DNA from: Oceanihabitans iliipiscarium
Lineage (GTDB): Bacteria; Bacteroidota; Bacteroidia; Flavobacteriales; Flavobacteriaceae
Assembly (NCBI RefSeq): GCF_042686125.1
Contig: NZ_JBHUOV010000007.1
Span: 124,001 to 188,000, forward strand
Direction: 5' to 3'
DNA length: 64,000 bases
Position 1 is the first letter of the stretch; the number at the start of each line of letters is the position of its first letter. The notes below the pieces were generated by a model that saw nothing but the letters and a program-made list of their open reading frames with translations, was not told the DNA's origin and searched no databases. Of the stretch, positions 35,153-42,454 are shown one piece after another. Position numbers and translations under genes: made by a program.

Positions 35153-35968
35153 TTAAACAGCTACATCATATTCACGTAAAGCATCGTTTAAAGATGTTTT
35201 TTTATTGGTGCTTTCTTTGCGTTTTCCAATAATTAAAGCACAAGGGACATTGTAATTTCCAGCAGGAAATTGTTTGGTATAACTGCCAGGAATGACAACC
35301 GAACGTGCAGGAACAACACCTTTCATTTCTTTAGGCTCTGGACCTGTAACATCAATAATTTTTGTACTCATGGTTAAAACCACATTCGCGCCTAATACTG
35401 CTTCTTTTTCAACTTTCACGCCTTCAACAACAATACAACGTGAACCAATAAAAGCTCCATCTTCAATAATAACTGGAGCTGCTTGTAAAGGTTCTAAAAC
35501 ACCTCCAATACCAACACCACCAGATAAATGCACGTTTTTGCCAATTTGAGCACAACTACCAACAGTTGCCCAAGTGTCAACCATAGTACCTTCATCGACA
35601 TAAGCACCAATGTTTACATAACTAGGCATTAAAATCGTGCCTGAAGAAATATAAGCGCCATGTCTTGCTACAGCATGAGGCACTACACGAATACCTTTTT
35701 CAGCATACCCTTTTTTTAAAGGAATTTTATCATGATACTCGAAAATACCAACTTCAAAAGTTTCCATTTTTTGAATGGGAAAATATAAAACTACAGCCTT
35801 TTTTACCCATTCATTAACTTGCCAGCCTTGATTTGTAGGCTCAGCAACTCGTAAAGTTCCTATGTCGAGTAACTGTATAACTTCTTTAATGGCATTTATA
35901 GTTGGTTCTTCTTTTAGTAACTCTCTATTATCCCAAGCGGTTTCTATAAGTTGCTGTAATTTTTTCAT
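35153..35968 (-). CDS. dapD: 2,3,4,5-tetrahydropyridine-2,6-dicarboxylate N-succinyltransferase
   Basis: Succinylase step of diaminopimelate/lysine synthesis: tetrahydrodipicolinate plus succinyl-CoA gives N-succinyl-2-amino-6-oxopimelate, feeding peptidoglycan. Full length at 271 residues. The N-terminal helical part (about 1-100) precedes a left-handed beta-helix of hexapeptide repeats (about 105-220; MPSYVNIGAYVDEGTMVDTW, GSCAQIGKNVHLSGGVGIGG, EDGAFIGSRCIVVEG). An exact -7 box lies 31 bases upstream. The LtaS-like gene begins 10 bases after its stop and may be co-transcribed. Confidence 0.97.
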   Translation of the reverse strand: MKKLQQLIETAWDNRELLKEEPTINAIKEVIQLLDIGTLRVAEPTNQGWQVNEWVKKAVVLYFPIQKMETFEVGIFEYHDKIPLKKGYAEKGIRVVPHAVARHGAYISSGTILMPSYVNIGAYVDEGTMVDTWATVGSCAQIGKNVHLSGGVGIGGVLEPLQAAPVIIEDGAFIGSRCIVVEGVKVEKEAVLGANVVLTMSTKIIDVTGPEPKEMKGVVPARSVVIPGSYTKQFPAGNYNVPCALIIGKRKESTNKKTSLNDALREYDVAV

Positions 35969-35999
35969 CGAAAATTAGGTTTTTGGTGTAGTAATCATG

Positions 36000-36007
36000 C
36001 AAAGATA
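36000..36007 (-). promoter_or_regulatory. -7 box (TATCTTTG) of dapD
   Basis: An exact TAnnTTTG match on the minus strand, ending 31 bases before the dapD ATG at 35968. Confidence 0.6.
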
Positions 36008-36098
36008 ATTTTATTAAAATTTATTTTTAAAAAAATGTGACTTAAGTTCAGTTTTAGGGTCTTAATAATAGATGAATATGATAAAAAGGTTAATAGGT

Positions 36099-36257
36099 AG
36101 AGGGATTAATTAATATTATATCATCTTAAATATAAGTAACTCCGTGCTTATATGCCACTTTAGATTTTAGGAGGAATGAGTTAGAATGCCCTCTTTATAT
36201 AAATCTATTTTAAAGTGAAGTCAATAAAACTCTCTTATTTTTATAAGAGAGTTTTTT
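36099..36257 (+). ncRNA. Candidate structured small RNA between dapD and ruvX
   Basis: The 335-base gap between divergent dapD and ruvX contains a plus-strand terminator (36226-36257) with no plus-strand gene before it. Upstream of it are nested pairings: CACTTTA (36156-36162) with TAAAGTG (36211-36217), extended by GATTT with AAATC across a 5-base bulge; TAACTC (36137-36142) with GAGTTA (36178-36183); and AGAGGG (36099-36104) with CCCTCT (36189-36194). Some of these exclude each other, so two alternative folds are possible. AGGAGG at 36169-36174 lies in the loop region. The 5' end is unknown and I found no exact -7 box; limits given are those of the pairing elements. It matches no RNA family I recognise. 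Confidence 0.4.
36226..36257 (+). terminator. Rho-independent terminator with no upstream plus-strand gene
   Basis: A 13-bp perfect stem (AAAACTCTCTTAT with ATAAGAGAGTTTT), a 4-base loop and a T-run to 36257. The only genes nearby are dapD, which points away, and ruvX, which starts downstream. It must end a transcript that begins within the 220 bases upstream, or act as an attenuator for ruvX. Confidence 0.85.
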
Positions 36258-36289
36258 GTTTCTACGACTTTAAAAACTATTAATAATGT

Positions 36290-36297
36290 TATTTTTG
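36290..36297 (+). promoter_or_regulatory. -7 box (TATTTTTG) of ruvX
   Basis: An exact TAnnTTTG match whose last G is 7 bases before the ATG at 36304; the expected transcription start is within a few bases of that ATG, so the mRNA may be leaderless. It rules out the ATG at 36286, which lies upstream of the box. Confidence 0.6.
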
Positions 36298-36303
36298 CAA
36301 TTA

Positions 36304-36714
36304 ATGGCAAGAATATTAGCAATAGATTTTGGTACTAAACGCACAGGAATAGCTATAACAGACGAGTTACAGATAATTGCGTCTGGCTTAACAACTGTAG
36401 AAACTAAAGCTTTAATTCCTTTTTTAAAGGCTTATTTTGAAAAAGAAGCGGTAGAGTTAGTTGTTGTAGGAGAACCTAAACAGTTAAATAATGAAGCATC
36501 TCAAAGCGAAAATGCCATTAGGTTATTTATTGAAGACTTCAAAAAAACATTTCCTAAGATGCCAATGCATCGTGTAGATGAGCGTTTTACTTCAAAAATG
36601 GCATTTCAAACTATGATAGATTCTGGATTAAGTAAAAAACAACGACAGAATAAAGCTCTTGTAGATGAAATAAGTGCAACTATTATTTTACAGAGTTATT
36701 TATACTCTAAATAA
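36304..36714 (+). CDS. ruvX: Putative pre-16S rRNA nuclease / Holliday junction resolvase RuvX (YqgF)
   Basis: A 136-residue RNase H-fold nuclease involved in 5' processing of pre-16S rRNA and proposed to resolve Holliday junctions. The start at 36304 (MARILAIDFGTKRTG) is chosen because it matches the family N-terminus and the -7 box overlaps the longer form. Catalytic elements are the first Asp in AIDFGTKR, Glu in VVVGEPKQLNNE (family xxGxP loop), RVDERFTSKMA, and the last Asp in VDEISATIILQSYL. The deformylase, DUF5606 and mazG genes that usually follow are present, separated here by a small secreted protein gene. Confidence 0.94.
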   Translation: MARILAIDFGTKRTGIAITDELQIIASGLTTVETKALIPFLKAYFEKEAVELVVVGEPKQLNNEASQSENAIRLFIEDFKKTFPKMPMHRVDERFTSKMAFQTMIDSGLSKKQRQNKALVDEISATIILQSYLYSK

Positions 36715-36814
36715 GTCATTTTTAACTGTTTGTTGTCGAAAATCGTGTATTTCATCGATAGAAAATGCATATCAATTCACTTTAACGAAAGTTTTTCTTA
36801 CCACATCTAAAAAA

Positions 36815-36846
36815 TTGATGATTAAATAGTTGCGCCTATATATTTG
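36815..36846 (+). promoter_or_regulatory. Promoter (-33 TTG, -7 TATATTTG) of the small T9SS protein
   Basis: TTG at 36815-36817 and an exact TAnnTTTG box at 36839-36846, separated by 21 bases, which is the expected spacing. The ATG is 25 bases downstream. This is one of the two most complete promoters in the window. Confidence 0.7.
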
Positions 36847-36871
36847 TCATCGAACCTCAAATTAAAAATAT

Positions 36872-37450
36872 ATGAAAAATTATTACTTATCAATGCTAGT
36901 CTTAGCATTATTTAGCTTAAACCAAGCTTTTGCACAATTTTGTCCACCAACAGGATTCGCTACACCATCAGAACTTTTCTTTATTTATGATGCAGGCACA
37001 TCTCTTTGTGTAGATAGACCAACGACAGTAACTGTAGAAGGATCTACTTTTACTCAAACTTCTTGTAGTGATGAATTATCAGTTTATGATTTAACATCTG
37101 GAAGCCCTTTATCTGATCCAAATAATATTGCTGTTGATTTCGGATTTTCAATTTGTGAATATTCTGGAGGAACTTTATCAACTGAGCAATTTGAAATGAT
37201 TTTCAAAAATATGCTTAAAGTTTACCCAAACCCTATTACACAAGGCAACGATTTAAATATCAAATTAGGAATAAATACTTCAGTAAAAGTAAGTGTTTAT
37301 AGTGTTACAGGAAAGCAAATGTTAACAACAGATAACACAAATCTAAATAGCTTAACTGTTGATATATCAAGTTTAGAAAACGGGATTTATATTGCTCAAA
37401 TCATAACTGATTTAGCTACAATCACAAGAAAAGTGATTGTAATGAAATAA
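36872..37450 (+). CDS. Small secreted T9SS type A sorting-domain protein, function unknown
   Basis: A 192-residue exported protein. The signal peptide covers about residues 1-21 (LFSLNQAFA then Q). A mature domain of only about 90 residues contains four cysteines (FCPPTG, SLCVD, TSCSD, SICEY) that could form two disulfides; I do not recognise its fold. The C-terminal about 78 residues are a type A sorting domain (VYPNPITQGNDLNI, KVSVYSVTGKQML, LENGIYIAQI, end RKVIVMK), which directs T9SS export and usually cleavage. It has its own promoter and terminator and sits between ruvX and def, which are neighbours in many relatives, so it looks like a self-contained insertion. Confidence 0.88.
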   Translation: MKNYYLSMLVLALFSLNQAFAQFCPPTGFATPSELFFIYDAGTSLCVDRPTTVTVEGSTFTQTSCSDELSVYDLTSGSPLSDPNNIAVDFGFSICEYSGGTLSTEQFEMIFKNMLKVYPNPITQGNDLNIKLGINTSVKVSVYSVTGKQMLTTDNTNLNSLTVDISSLENGIYIAQIITDLATITRKVIVMK

Positions 37451-37470
37451 AAATTTAAATTACCTTTTAT

Positions 37471-37502
37471 AAAAAAACTCCTTCGTTTGTAGGAGTTTTT
37501 TT
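37471..37502 (+). terminator. Rho-independent terminator after the small T9SS gene
   Basis: AAAAAAACTCCT pairs with AGGAGTTTTTTT around an 8-base loop, with a T-run on the plus strand. It starts 21 bases after the stop codon. Confidence 0.9.
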
Positions 37503-37536
37503 ATGTCTTTTATTTAAATTAATACAGTAAGTATTG

Positions 37537-37544
37537 TACTTTTG
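37537..37544 (+). promoter_or_regulatory. -7 box (TACTTTTG) of def
   Basis: An exact TAnnTTTG match 23 bases before the def ATG at 37568, just after the preceding terminator. An ATG at 37546 lies directly behind the box but opens a different frame. Confidence 0.6.
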
Positions 37545-37567
37545 CATGAAATTATTCAAGATATAAT

Positions 37568-38158
37568 ATGATTTTACCTATTGTTGCTTTTGGAGATCCC
37601 GTTTTAAAAAAGATTGGAAAAGATATAACTAAGGATTATCTAAAGTTAGATGAGCTAATTGCTAATATGTATGAAACGATGTATGCTGCTTTTGGTGTTG
37701 GTTTAGCTGCTCCTCAAATAGGTTTGCCAATACGTTTGTTTTTAGTAGATACAGCTCCTTTTGCAGAAGATGAGGTCTTTACTTCAGAAGAACAAGAATT
37801 ATTAAAAGGGTTTAAAAAAACTTTTATTAATGCCAAGATAATAGAGGAAAAGGGTGACGAATGGGCTTTTAATGAAGGATGCCTAAGCATTCCAGATGTA
37901 AGAGAAGACGTGTTTAGAAAGCCTGAAATTACTATTGAATACTTTGATGAAAACTTTAACAAGCATACAGAAAAATATGATGGATTAATAGCGCGTGTTA
38001 TTCAGCATGAGTACGATCATATTGAAGGTGTTTTGTTTACAGATAAGTTGTCTAGTTTAAAAAAGCGCTTAATTAAAGGCAAGCTTGCCAATATTTCTAA
38101 AGGAAAAATAAACGTAGATTATAAAATGCGTTTTCCTAATCAAAAAAAGAAACGATAA
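37568..38158 (+). CDS. def: Peptide deformylase
   Basis: A metalloenzyme that removes the N-formyl group from nascent proteins. The three metal-site motifs are intact: GVGLAAPQ (43-50), EGCLS (103-107, Cys ligand) and QHEYDH (146-151, two His ligands and catalytic Glu). Length 196 residues is usual for Bacteroidota; a short insertion around residues 66-80 (EDEVFTSEEQELLK) is typical of the group. The tail is lysine-rich. Followed by the DUF5606 gene after 54 bases with no terminator, so probably co-transcribed. Confidence 0.97.
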   Translation: MILPIVAFGDPVLKKIGKDITKDYLKLDELIANMYETMYAAFGVGLAAPQIGLPIRLFLVDTAPFAEDEVFTSEEQELLKGFKKTFINAKIIEEKGDEWAFNEGCLSIPDVREDVFRKPEITIEYFDENFNKHTEKYDGLIARVIQHEYDHIEGVLFTDKLSSLKKRLIKGKLANISKGKINVDYKMRFPNQKKKR

Positions 38159-38212
38159 AATTTGTTTGGCATTATCAAACACATGATATTTGCCCACTTT
38201 AATAATTAATTT

Positions 38213-38629
38213 ATGAGTTTAGATAAAGTTTTAGCAATTTCTGGTCGACCAGGTTTATTCAAATTAGTAACACAAACACGTAATGGTTTTATTGCTGAAT
38301 CACTTTTAGATAGTAAAAAATTATCTGTAAATATGCAGCATAATGTGAGCGTTTTAAGTGAAATAGCCATTTACACTTTAAGTGAAGAATTACCTTTAAA
38401 GGACGTGTTGAATAAAATTAAAGCCAAAGAAAACGGCAAACAAACTTCTATAAGCCATAAAGAAAGTAAAGATAAGCTTGAAGAATACTTTTTTGAAATC
38501 TTACCAGATTATGATGAAGATAGAGTCTATGCAAGTGATATAAAAAAAGTGATTCAATGGTATAATTTGCTTGAGAAACACAATATGTTAAACTTTGATG
38601 AACCTGAAGATTCTACTGAAGAAGAATAA
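38213..38629 (+). CDS. DUF5606 family protein
   Basis: A 138-residue cytoplasmic protein of unknown function restricted, as far as I know, to Bacteroidota. The N-terminus SLDKVLAISGRPGLFKLVTQ, then RNGFIAESLL and VSVLSEIAIYT, are the family hallmarks and resemble a small SH3-like barrel. The second half holds the helix YASDIKKVIQWYNLLEK and ends in an acidic tail. It lies in the conserved order def-DUF5606-mazG, with a terminator after it. Role unknown; the neighbours (translation and nucleotide-pool hygiene) do not settle it. Confidence 0.88.
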   Translation: MSLDKVLAISGRPGLFKLVTQTRNGFIAESLLDSKKLSVNMQHNVSVLSEIAIYTLSEELPLKDVLNKIKAKENGKQTSISHKESKDKLEEYFFEILPDYDEDRVYASDIKKVIQWYNLLEKHNMLNFDEPEDSTEEE

Positions 38630-38650
38630 CGAATTTGCTTAAAATATTTA

Positions 38651-38679
38651 AAAATCCAACTCTAGTAGTTGGATTTTTT
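38651..38679 (+). terminator. Rho-independent terminator after DUF5606
   Basis: AAAATCCAAC pairs with GTTGGATTTT around a 7-base loop with a T-run on the plus strand. The mazG -7 box begins six bases later. Confidence 0.88.
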
Positions 38680-38684
38680 GTTTG

Positions 38685-38692
38685 TACTTTTG
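38685..38692 (+). promoter_or_regulatory. -7 box (TACTTTTG) of mazG
   Basis: An exact TAnnTTTG match 15 bases before the ATG at 38708. The frame is open to an ATG at 38669, but that lies inside the terminator and before this promoter, so the later start is right. Confidence 0.62.
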
Positions 38693-38707
38693 CTTAAATT
38701 AAATACT

Positions 38708-39481
38708 ATGAACACTAGAGAGATTCAACTTAAAGCCTTTGATAGATTGTTAACTATTATGGATGAATTGCGTGAGCAATGTCCATGGGATAAAAAACAA
38801 ACTATGGAAACCCTTCGTCATTTAACCATTGAAGAGACTTATGAGCTTGGAGATGCTATTTTAGATAATGACTTAGATGAAGTAAAAAAGGAACTTGGAG
38901 ATGTGTTATTGCATATTGTATTTTATGCTAAAATTGGTAGCGAAACTAAGGCCTTCGATATCGCAGATGTATGTAACAGTATTTGTGATAAATTAATAGA
39001 TAGACATCCTCATATTTATGGAGACATTGTTGTTGAGAATGAGGAAGATGTTAAACGCAACTGGGAAAACCTTAAGCTTAAGGAAGGGAAAACAAGTGTT
39101 TTAGAAGGTGTGCCTAAGAGCTTACCTGCTTTAGTAAAGGCAAATAGAATACAAGATAAAGTTGCTGGAGTAGGGTTTGATTGGGAAGATCCTAAGCAAG
39201 TTTGGGAGAAAGTTGAAGAAGAACTTAATGAGTTTCAGCACGAAGTCAATGAGGGCAATCAAGAAGCTATGGAAAACGAATTTGGAGATGTGCTTTTTTC
39301 GATGGTTAATTATGCGAGGTTTTTAAATATTAGCCCTGAAAACGCCTTAGAACGTACAAATAAAAAATTCACAAAACGATTTCAATATCTAGAATCTAAG
39401 GCTAAAGCTCTTAATAAAAATTTAAAAGACATGACACTTTCTGAGATGGATGTGTTTTGGGAAGAAGCAAAGTTTCTTTGA
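38708..39481 (+). CDS. mazG: Nucleoside triphosphate pyrophosphohydrolase MazG
   Basis: A 257-residue all-alpha NTP-PPase that hydrolyses NTPs to NMP and pyrophosphate, helping to clear aberrant nucleotides. It has the two tandem MazG domains: the first with PWDKKQTMETLRHLTIEETYEL and GDVLLHIVFYAKI carrying the ExxE...ExxD metal site, the second with VWEKVEEELNEF and ENEFGDVLFSMVNYARF. The linker contains YGDIVVENEEDVKRNWENLK, also conserved. The start at 38708 (MNTREIQ) follows from the promoter position. Downstream is a 235-base gap with strong hairpins. Confidence 0.95.
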   Translation: MNTREIQLKAFDRLLTIMDELREQCPWDKKQTMETLRHLTIEETYELGDAILDNDLDEVKKELGDVLLHIVFYAKIGSETKAFDIADVCNSICDKLIDRHPHIYGDIVVENEEDVKRNWENLKLKEGKTSVLEGVPKSLPALVKANRIQDKVAGVGFDWEDPKQVWEKVEEELNEFQHEVNEGNQEAMENEFGDVLFSMVNYARFLNISPENALERTNKKFTKRFQYLESKAKALNKNLKDMTLSEMDVFWEEAKFL

Positions 39482-39559
39482 TTTTTTGAAGTATAAAAAC
39501 TGAATATAAATATTTTTTTAGAGTCATATAATCCAAACTCACTTTTATAACGTATATAA

Positions 39560-39714
39560 ATTAATGACACGATTTCATGAGTAGATTAATAGCAGATCAA
39601 AACCTTTTTGTAGTGTCATTAATGCATTATTCTTCTTACAGAATAAATGTTTAGTTAGTTTAGTTAGGAACTAAATCCTATTTGAGTGTTAAGTCTATTC
39701 AAATAGGATTTTTT
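39560..39714 (+). ncRNA. Candidate structured small RNA between mazG and DUF349 gene
   Basis: Three consecutive perfect hairpins lie in the 235-base gap. ATTAATGACAC (39560-39570) pairs with GTGTCATTAAT (39613-39623); TTATTCT (39627-39633) pairs with AGAATAA (39640-39646); and a 12-bp terminator follows at 39673-39714. The T-run is on the plus strand, so transcription is plus. A weak promoter (TTTG at 39485-39488, 22 bases, then TATTTTTT at 39511) lies just after the mazG stop; a start near 39523 would give an RNA of about 190 bases. Alternatively this is a long structured mazG 3' end. I see no open reading frame of note. Confidence 0.45.
39673..39714 (+). terminator. Strong plus-strand terminator 190 bases after mazG
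   Basis: AATCCTATTTGA and TCAAATAGGATT form a 12-bp perfect stem with a 13-base loop, then a T-run on the plus strand. On the minus strand no T-run follows, so it does not obviously serve the DUF349 gene, whose stop is at 39717. Confidence 0.88.
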
Positions 39715-39716
39715 CA

Positions 39717-41639
39717 TTAGTATAATTCCTTAATTTTACGAAGTTTTGATTTCCAGATTTTTAAAGATTCTTTGTGCTTATTTATATTGTTATGCACTTC
39801 TTTTACAACTGGATTATCATCTGCGACGTTTGTAAAAAACTGTAAATTATTTTCTAGTTGATTGATTTCACTTTTGACTTCATCAATTTTCTTTCTGATA
39901 TACGAACGCTCATTGTCTAAATATCTGCTATCTGTAGCATTGCTTAAGTTTTCAAGTTTATTTTCAAACTTTATCATTTCAGCTTCAGCTTTATCCATCT
40001 TCAACGAATTAAATAAAGTGTCTAAGGTTTTACTAAATTTACCTTCAATATATCTTTTATTGGAAGGAACATTTCCTAAGGCTTTCCATTCAGCCAAATG
40101 CGATTTTATTAATTTTAAATCTGCCTCATTTTTACCACTTAATTCTAAGTGCTTTATTTTCTCTAACAACTCTTTCTTTTTGTTATAGATTTCATAACCT
40201 GCTTTATTTTCTTCATCTTTTACGGCATGAAATTTATTGAAGTAATGGTTACAAGCAGTTTTAAATTGTTTCCATATTTTATCGCTGTCTTTTCTTGGCA
40301 CATGACCAATGTTTTTCCACTCATGTTGTATTTTTTTCATTAGTGGTGTTGTGCTTTCAAAGTCTTCGTTATCTTTATTGTCTTCAGCAATTTTAATGAG
40401 ATCTAACTTTTTTTGAAGATTTACATGCTGTTCTTTTTTTAGGTTTTTATAAAAAGCATTTTTATTTCTATTAAAAACCCGAACAACGTCTTTAAACTTA
40501 GCCCAAGTGGCTTCATTAACTTTTACAGGGACTTTTCCAGCACTTAAAAACTCTTTGCGTAAGTCTTCAACTTCTTTTATTTTCTTTTGCCAAGAGTTAT
40601 GCGATTTAGCTTTTTCTTTTGAAATCAGTTCAATTTTAGAAATGATAGCATGTTTTTTCTCAAGATTAAACTCATAAATTTTGTCTAAATCATTAAAATA
40701 ATCTTGACGCTTATCATGAATAATTTTTGTAGCAGATTTAAAGCGTTCCCAAATTTCGTCTCTATGTTCTTTTGCTACTGGACCAAGTTCTTCTTTCCAA
40801 AGTTTATGTAGAACTTGTAACTCTCTAAATGCGCGATTAAGATTGTCATCTTGTGCTAACTCTTCAGCTCTTTCAATTATTTTTAGTTTTTGCTCTAAAT
40901 TGTGCTTGAAATCTAAATCTCGTAAATCTCTGTTTAAATGTAAAAAATCATAGAAGATTTCAACATGATGGTGGTAATTGTTCCAAACATTATTGTATTT
41001 ATCTCTTGGGATTGGACCAGCATTCCGCCATTGTTCTTGTAATGCTTTAAAATGCTTGTAAGTTGTGTTTATGTTTTCTTCTACATTTATCAAGCCTTTA
41101 ATCTCTTCAATAATCTGTAAGCGTTCTGCTAAATTATCTTTGTGATTTTTTTCAATGCTCTTATAATGTGCTTTTATTTTGTCTCTATAATGATTGTAAG
41201 TTTCTTTAAAGCTTTTTTGTATTGGACTAGAGTAATGAAAGTCTATGACATTGCCGCCATCATTTAAAAATTCCTCCTTTTTTTCGTCTAATAGTGCATT
41301 AAATTTTGCTTTAAATTCTGATCGTATACTTTCAACGTGAGATTTAATGGCTTGTACTTTTTCATATTTCACCAATTTTTCAAGCTCTTTCGTAAGCTCT
41401 TCAAGTTCCATAGCATGATAATCTTTGACTTCTATTTCATGCCTTTCACTTGTGCCTTCATCTTCAGCATCTTCTGCGTTTGTAGCATCAATCTCATTAA
41501 TAGCGTCATCTTGCTGATCTTCGCTAATCTTAAGTTCTGTTACTTCTGATGCTGTGTTTTCTTCTGTTTCTAAAGATTGTTCTGTAGATTGTTTTTCTAA
41601 TTTTCCATCTGCTTGAGGCAGGTTATCTTGCTCTGACAT
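39717..41639 (-). CDS. DUF349 domain-containing coiled-coil protein
   Basis: A 640-residue cytoplasmic protein built of several DUF349 helical repeats of about 75 residues, each with a W-x-x-[AL]-G-x-V/I-P-[RS]-x-x-x-x-x-[IV]-W-x-x-F pattern (EQWRNAGPIPRDKYNNVWNN, EWKNIGHVPRKDSDKIWKQF, EWKALGNVPSNKRYIEGKF). The first 90 residues are acidic and low-complexity. The rest is charged and predicted to be long helices or coiled coil. The function is unknown; some actinobacterial and proteobacterial DUF349 proteins have been connected with stress, but I would not transfer that. It lies alone, 83 bases downstream of aroE. Confidence 0.9.
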   Translation of the reverse strand: MSEQDNLPQADGKLEKQSTEQSLETEENTASEVTELKISEDQQDDAINEIDATNAEDAEDEGTSERHEIEVKDYHAMELEELTKELEKLVKYEKVQAIKSHVESIRSEFKAKFNALLDEKKEEFLNDGGNVIDFHYSSPIQKSFKETYNHYRDKIKAHYKSIEKNHKDNLAERLQIIEEIKGLINVEENINTTYKHFKALQEQWRNAGPIPRDKYNNVWNNYHHHVEIFYDFLHLNRDLRDLDFKHNLEQKLKIIERAEELAQDDNLNRAFRELQVLHKLWKEELGPVAKEHRDEIWERFKSATKIIHDKRQDYFNDLDKIYEFNLEKKHAIISKIELISKEKAKSHNSWQKKIKEVEDLRKEFLSAGKVPVKVNEATWAKFKDVVRVFNRNKNAFYKNLKKEQHVNLQKKLDLIKIAEDNKDNEDFESTTPLMKKIQHEWKNIGHVPRKDSDKIWKQFKTACNHYFNKFHAVKDEENKAGYEIYNKKKELLEKIKHLELSGKNEADLKLIKSHLAEWKALGNVPSNKRYIEGKFSKTLDTLFNSLKMDKAEAEMIKFENKLENLSNATDSRYLDNERSYIRKKIDEVKSEINQLENNLQFFTNVADDNPVVKEVHNNINKHKESLKIWKSKLRKIKELY

Positions 41640-41722
41640 TTTAAAAATGTTTGGTTCGTTAAAAGTACTATAACGTTAAAGATACTAACAACTAGGATAT
41701 TTTCAAAAAGTTATAGTATTAA

Positions 41723-42454
41723 TTAGCGATTCCAAATTCGCCAAGATTTTTTTGCTTGTAATTCTAGCATTTTTAAACCATTTATTGTGGTTGCATTTTT
41801 TTGCTTCGCTAATTTTAAAAATGTAGTTTCTTTAGGGTTATAGATAAGATCAAAAACTAAGTGTTTTTTTGTTATTGCGTGATAAGGGATTTTTGGACAT
41901 TCTTCAATATTTGGTGAAGTCCCAATAGGTGTGCAATTAATGATGATAGTATGGTTGTTTATGTCTTTTTCGGAAAGTGAATGATAGGTTATTGCTGTGT
42001 TTTCTGAGACCTTTCTGGATACATAATTATAGTTAATATTCATGCTTTTAAGTGCATAAGCAATGGCTTTGCTGGCACCACCAGTTCCAAGAATTAGTGC
42101 TTTGTTATGATGTGGTTTTAAATGATTTACTAAAGATTTTTTAAATCCATAATAATCTGTATTGTACCCTTTTAATTTTCCTTTTTTAGTGATTTTTATA
42201 GTGTTTACAGCACCAATTTTTTTAGCTTTCTGGTCTAATTTGTCTAAATAAGGAATGATTAATTCTTTGTAGGGAATGGTAACATTTAAGCCTTTAATAC
42301 TATCGTCTAAAATAGCTGGAAAATCAGTGATATGTTCAAGATCAAAATTTTCATAGGAAGCATCTTCTATTTCTTCAGATTTAAATTTTTCAGCAAAAAA
42401 AGCTTTCGAAAATGAATACTCAATATTTTTACCAATTAAACCAAATCTACGCAT
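41723..42454 (-). CDS. aroE: Shikimate dehydrogenase (NADP-dependent)
   Basis: Reduces 3-dehydroshikimate to shikimate in aromatic amino acid synthesis. The 243-residue protein is at the short end for the family. The catalytic pair is present: Lys63 in GLNVTIPYKE and Asp100 in KGYNTDYYGF. The nucleotide-binding loop is GTGGASKAIAYAL (from 123), and IINCTPIGTSPN with a late GLKMLELQA complete the fold. Its start overlaps the 3' end of the upstream DUF368 gene by 8 bases, so it is translated from the DUF368 operon. Confidence 0.96.
   Translation of the reverse strand: MRRFGLIGKNIEYSFSKAFFAEKFKSEEIEDASYENFDLEHITDFPAILDDSIKGLNVTIPYKELIIPYLDKLDQKAKKIGAVNTIKITKKGKLKGYNTDYYGFKKSLVNHLKPHHNKALILGTGGASKAIAYALKSMNINYNYVSRKVSENTAITYHSLSEKDINNHTIIINCTPIGTSPNIEECPKIPYHAITKKHLVFDLIYNPKETTFLKLAKQKNATTINGLKMLELQAKKSWRIWNR

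Noticed and set aside
36072..36113. A 13-codon reading frame (MNMIKRLIGRGIN) upstream of the orphan terminator
   Set aside because: Too short to support without conservation; noted only because it lies in the candidate small-RNA region.
36169..36183. AGGAGG followed by ATG AGT TAG, a minimal start-stop pair
   Set aside because: A two-codon frame with a strong ribosome-binding sequence is intriguing, but Bacteroidota use such sequences weakly and the segment lies in a predicted hairpin loop.
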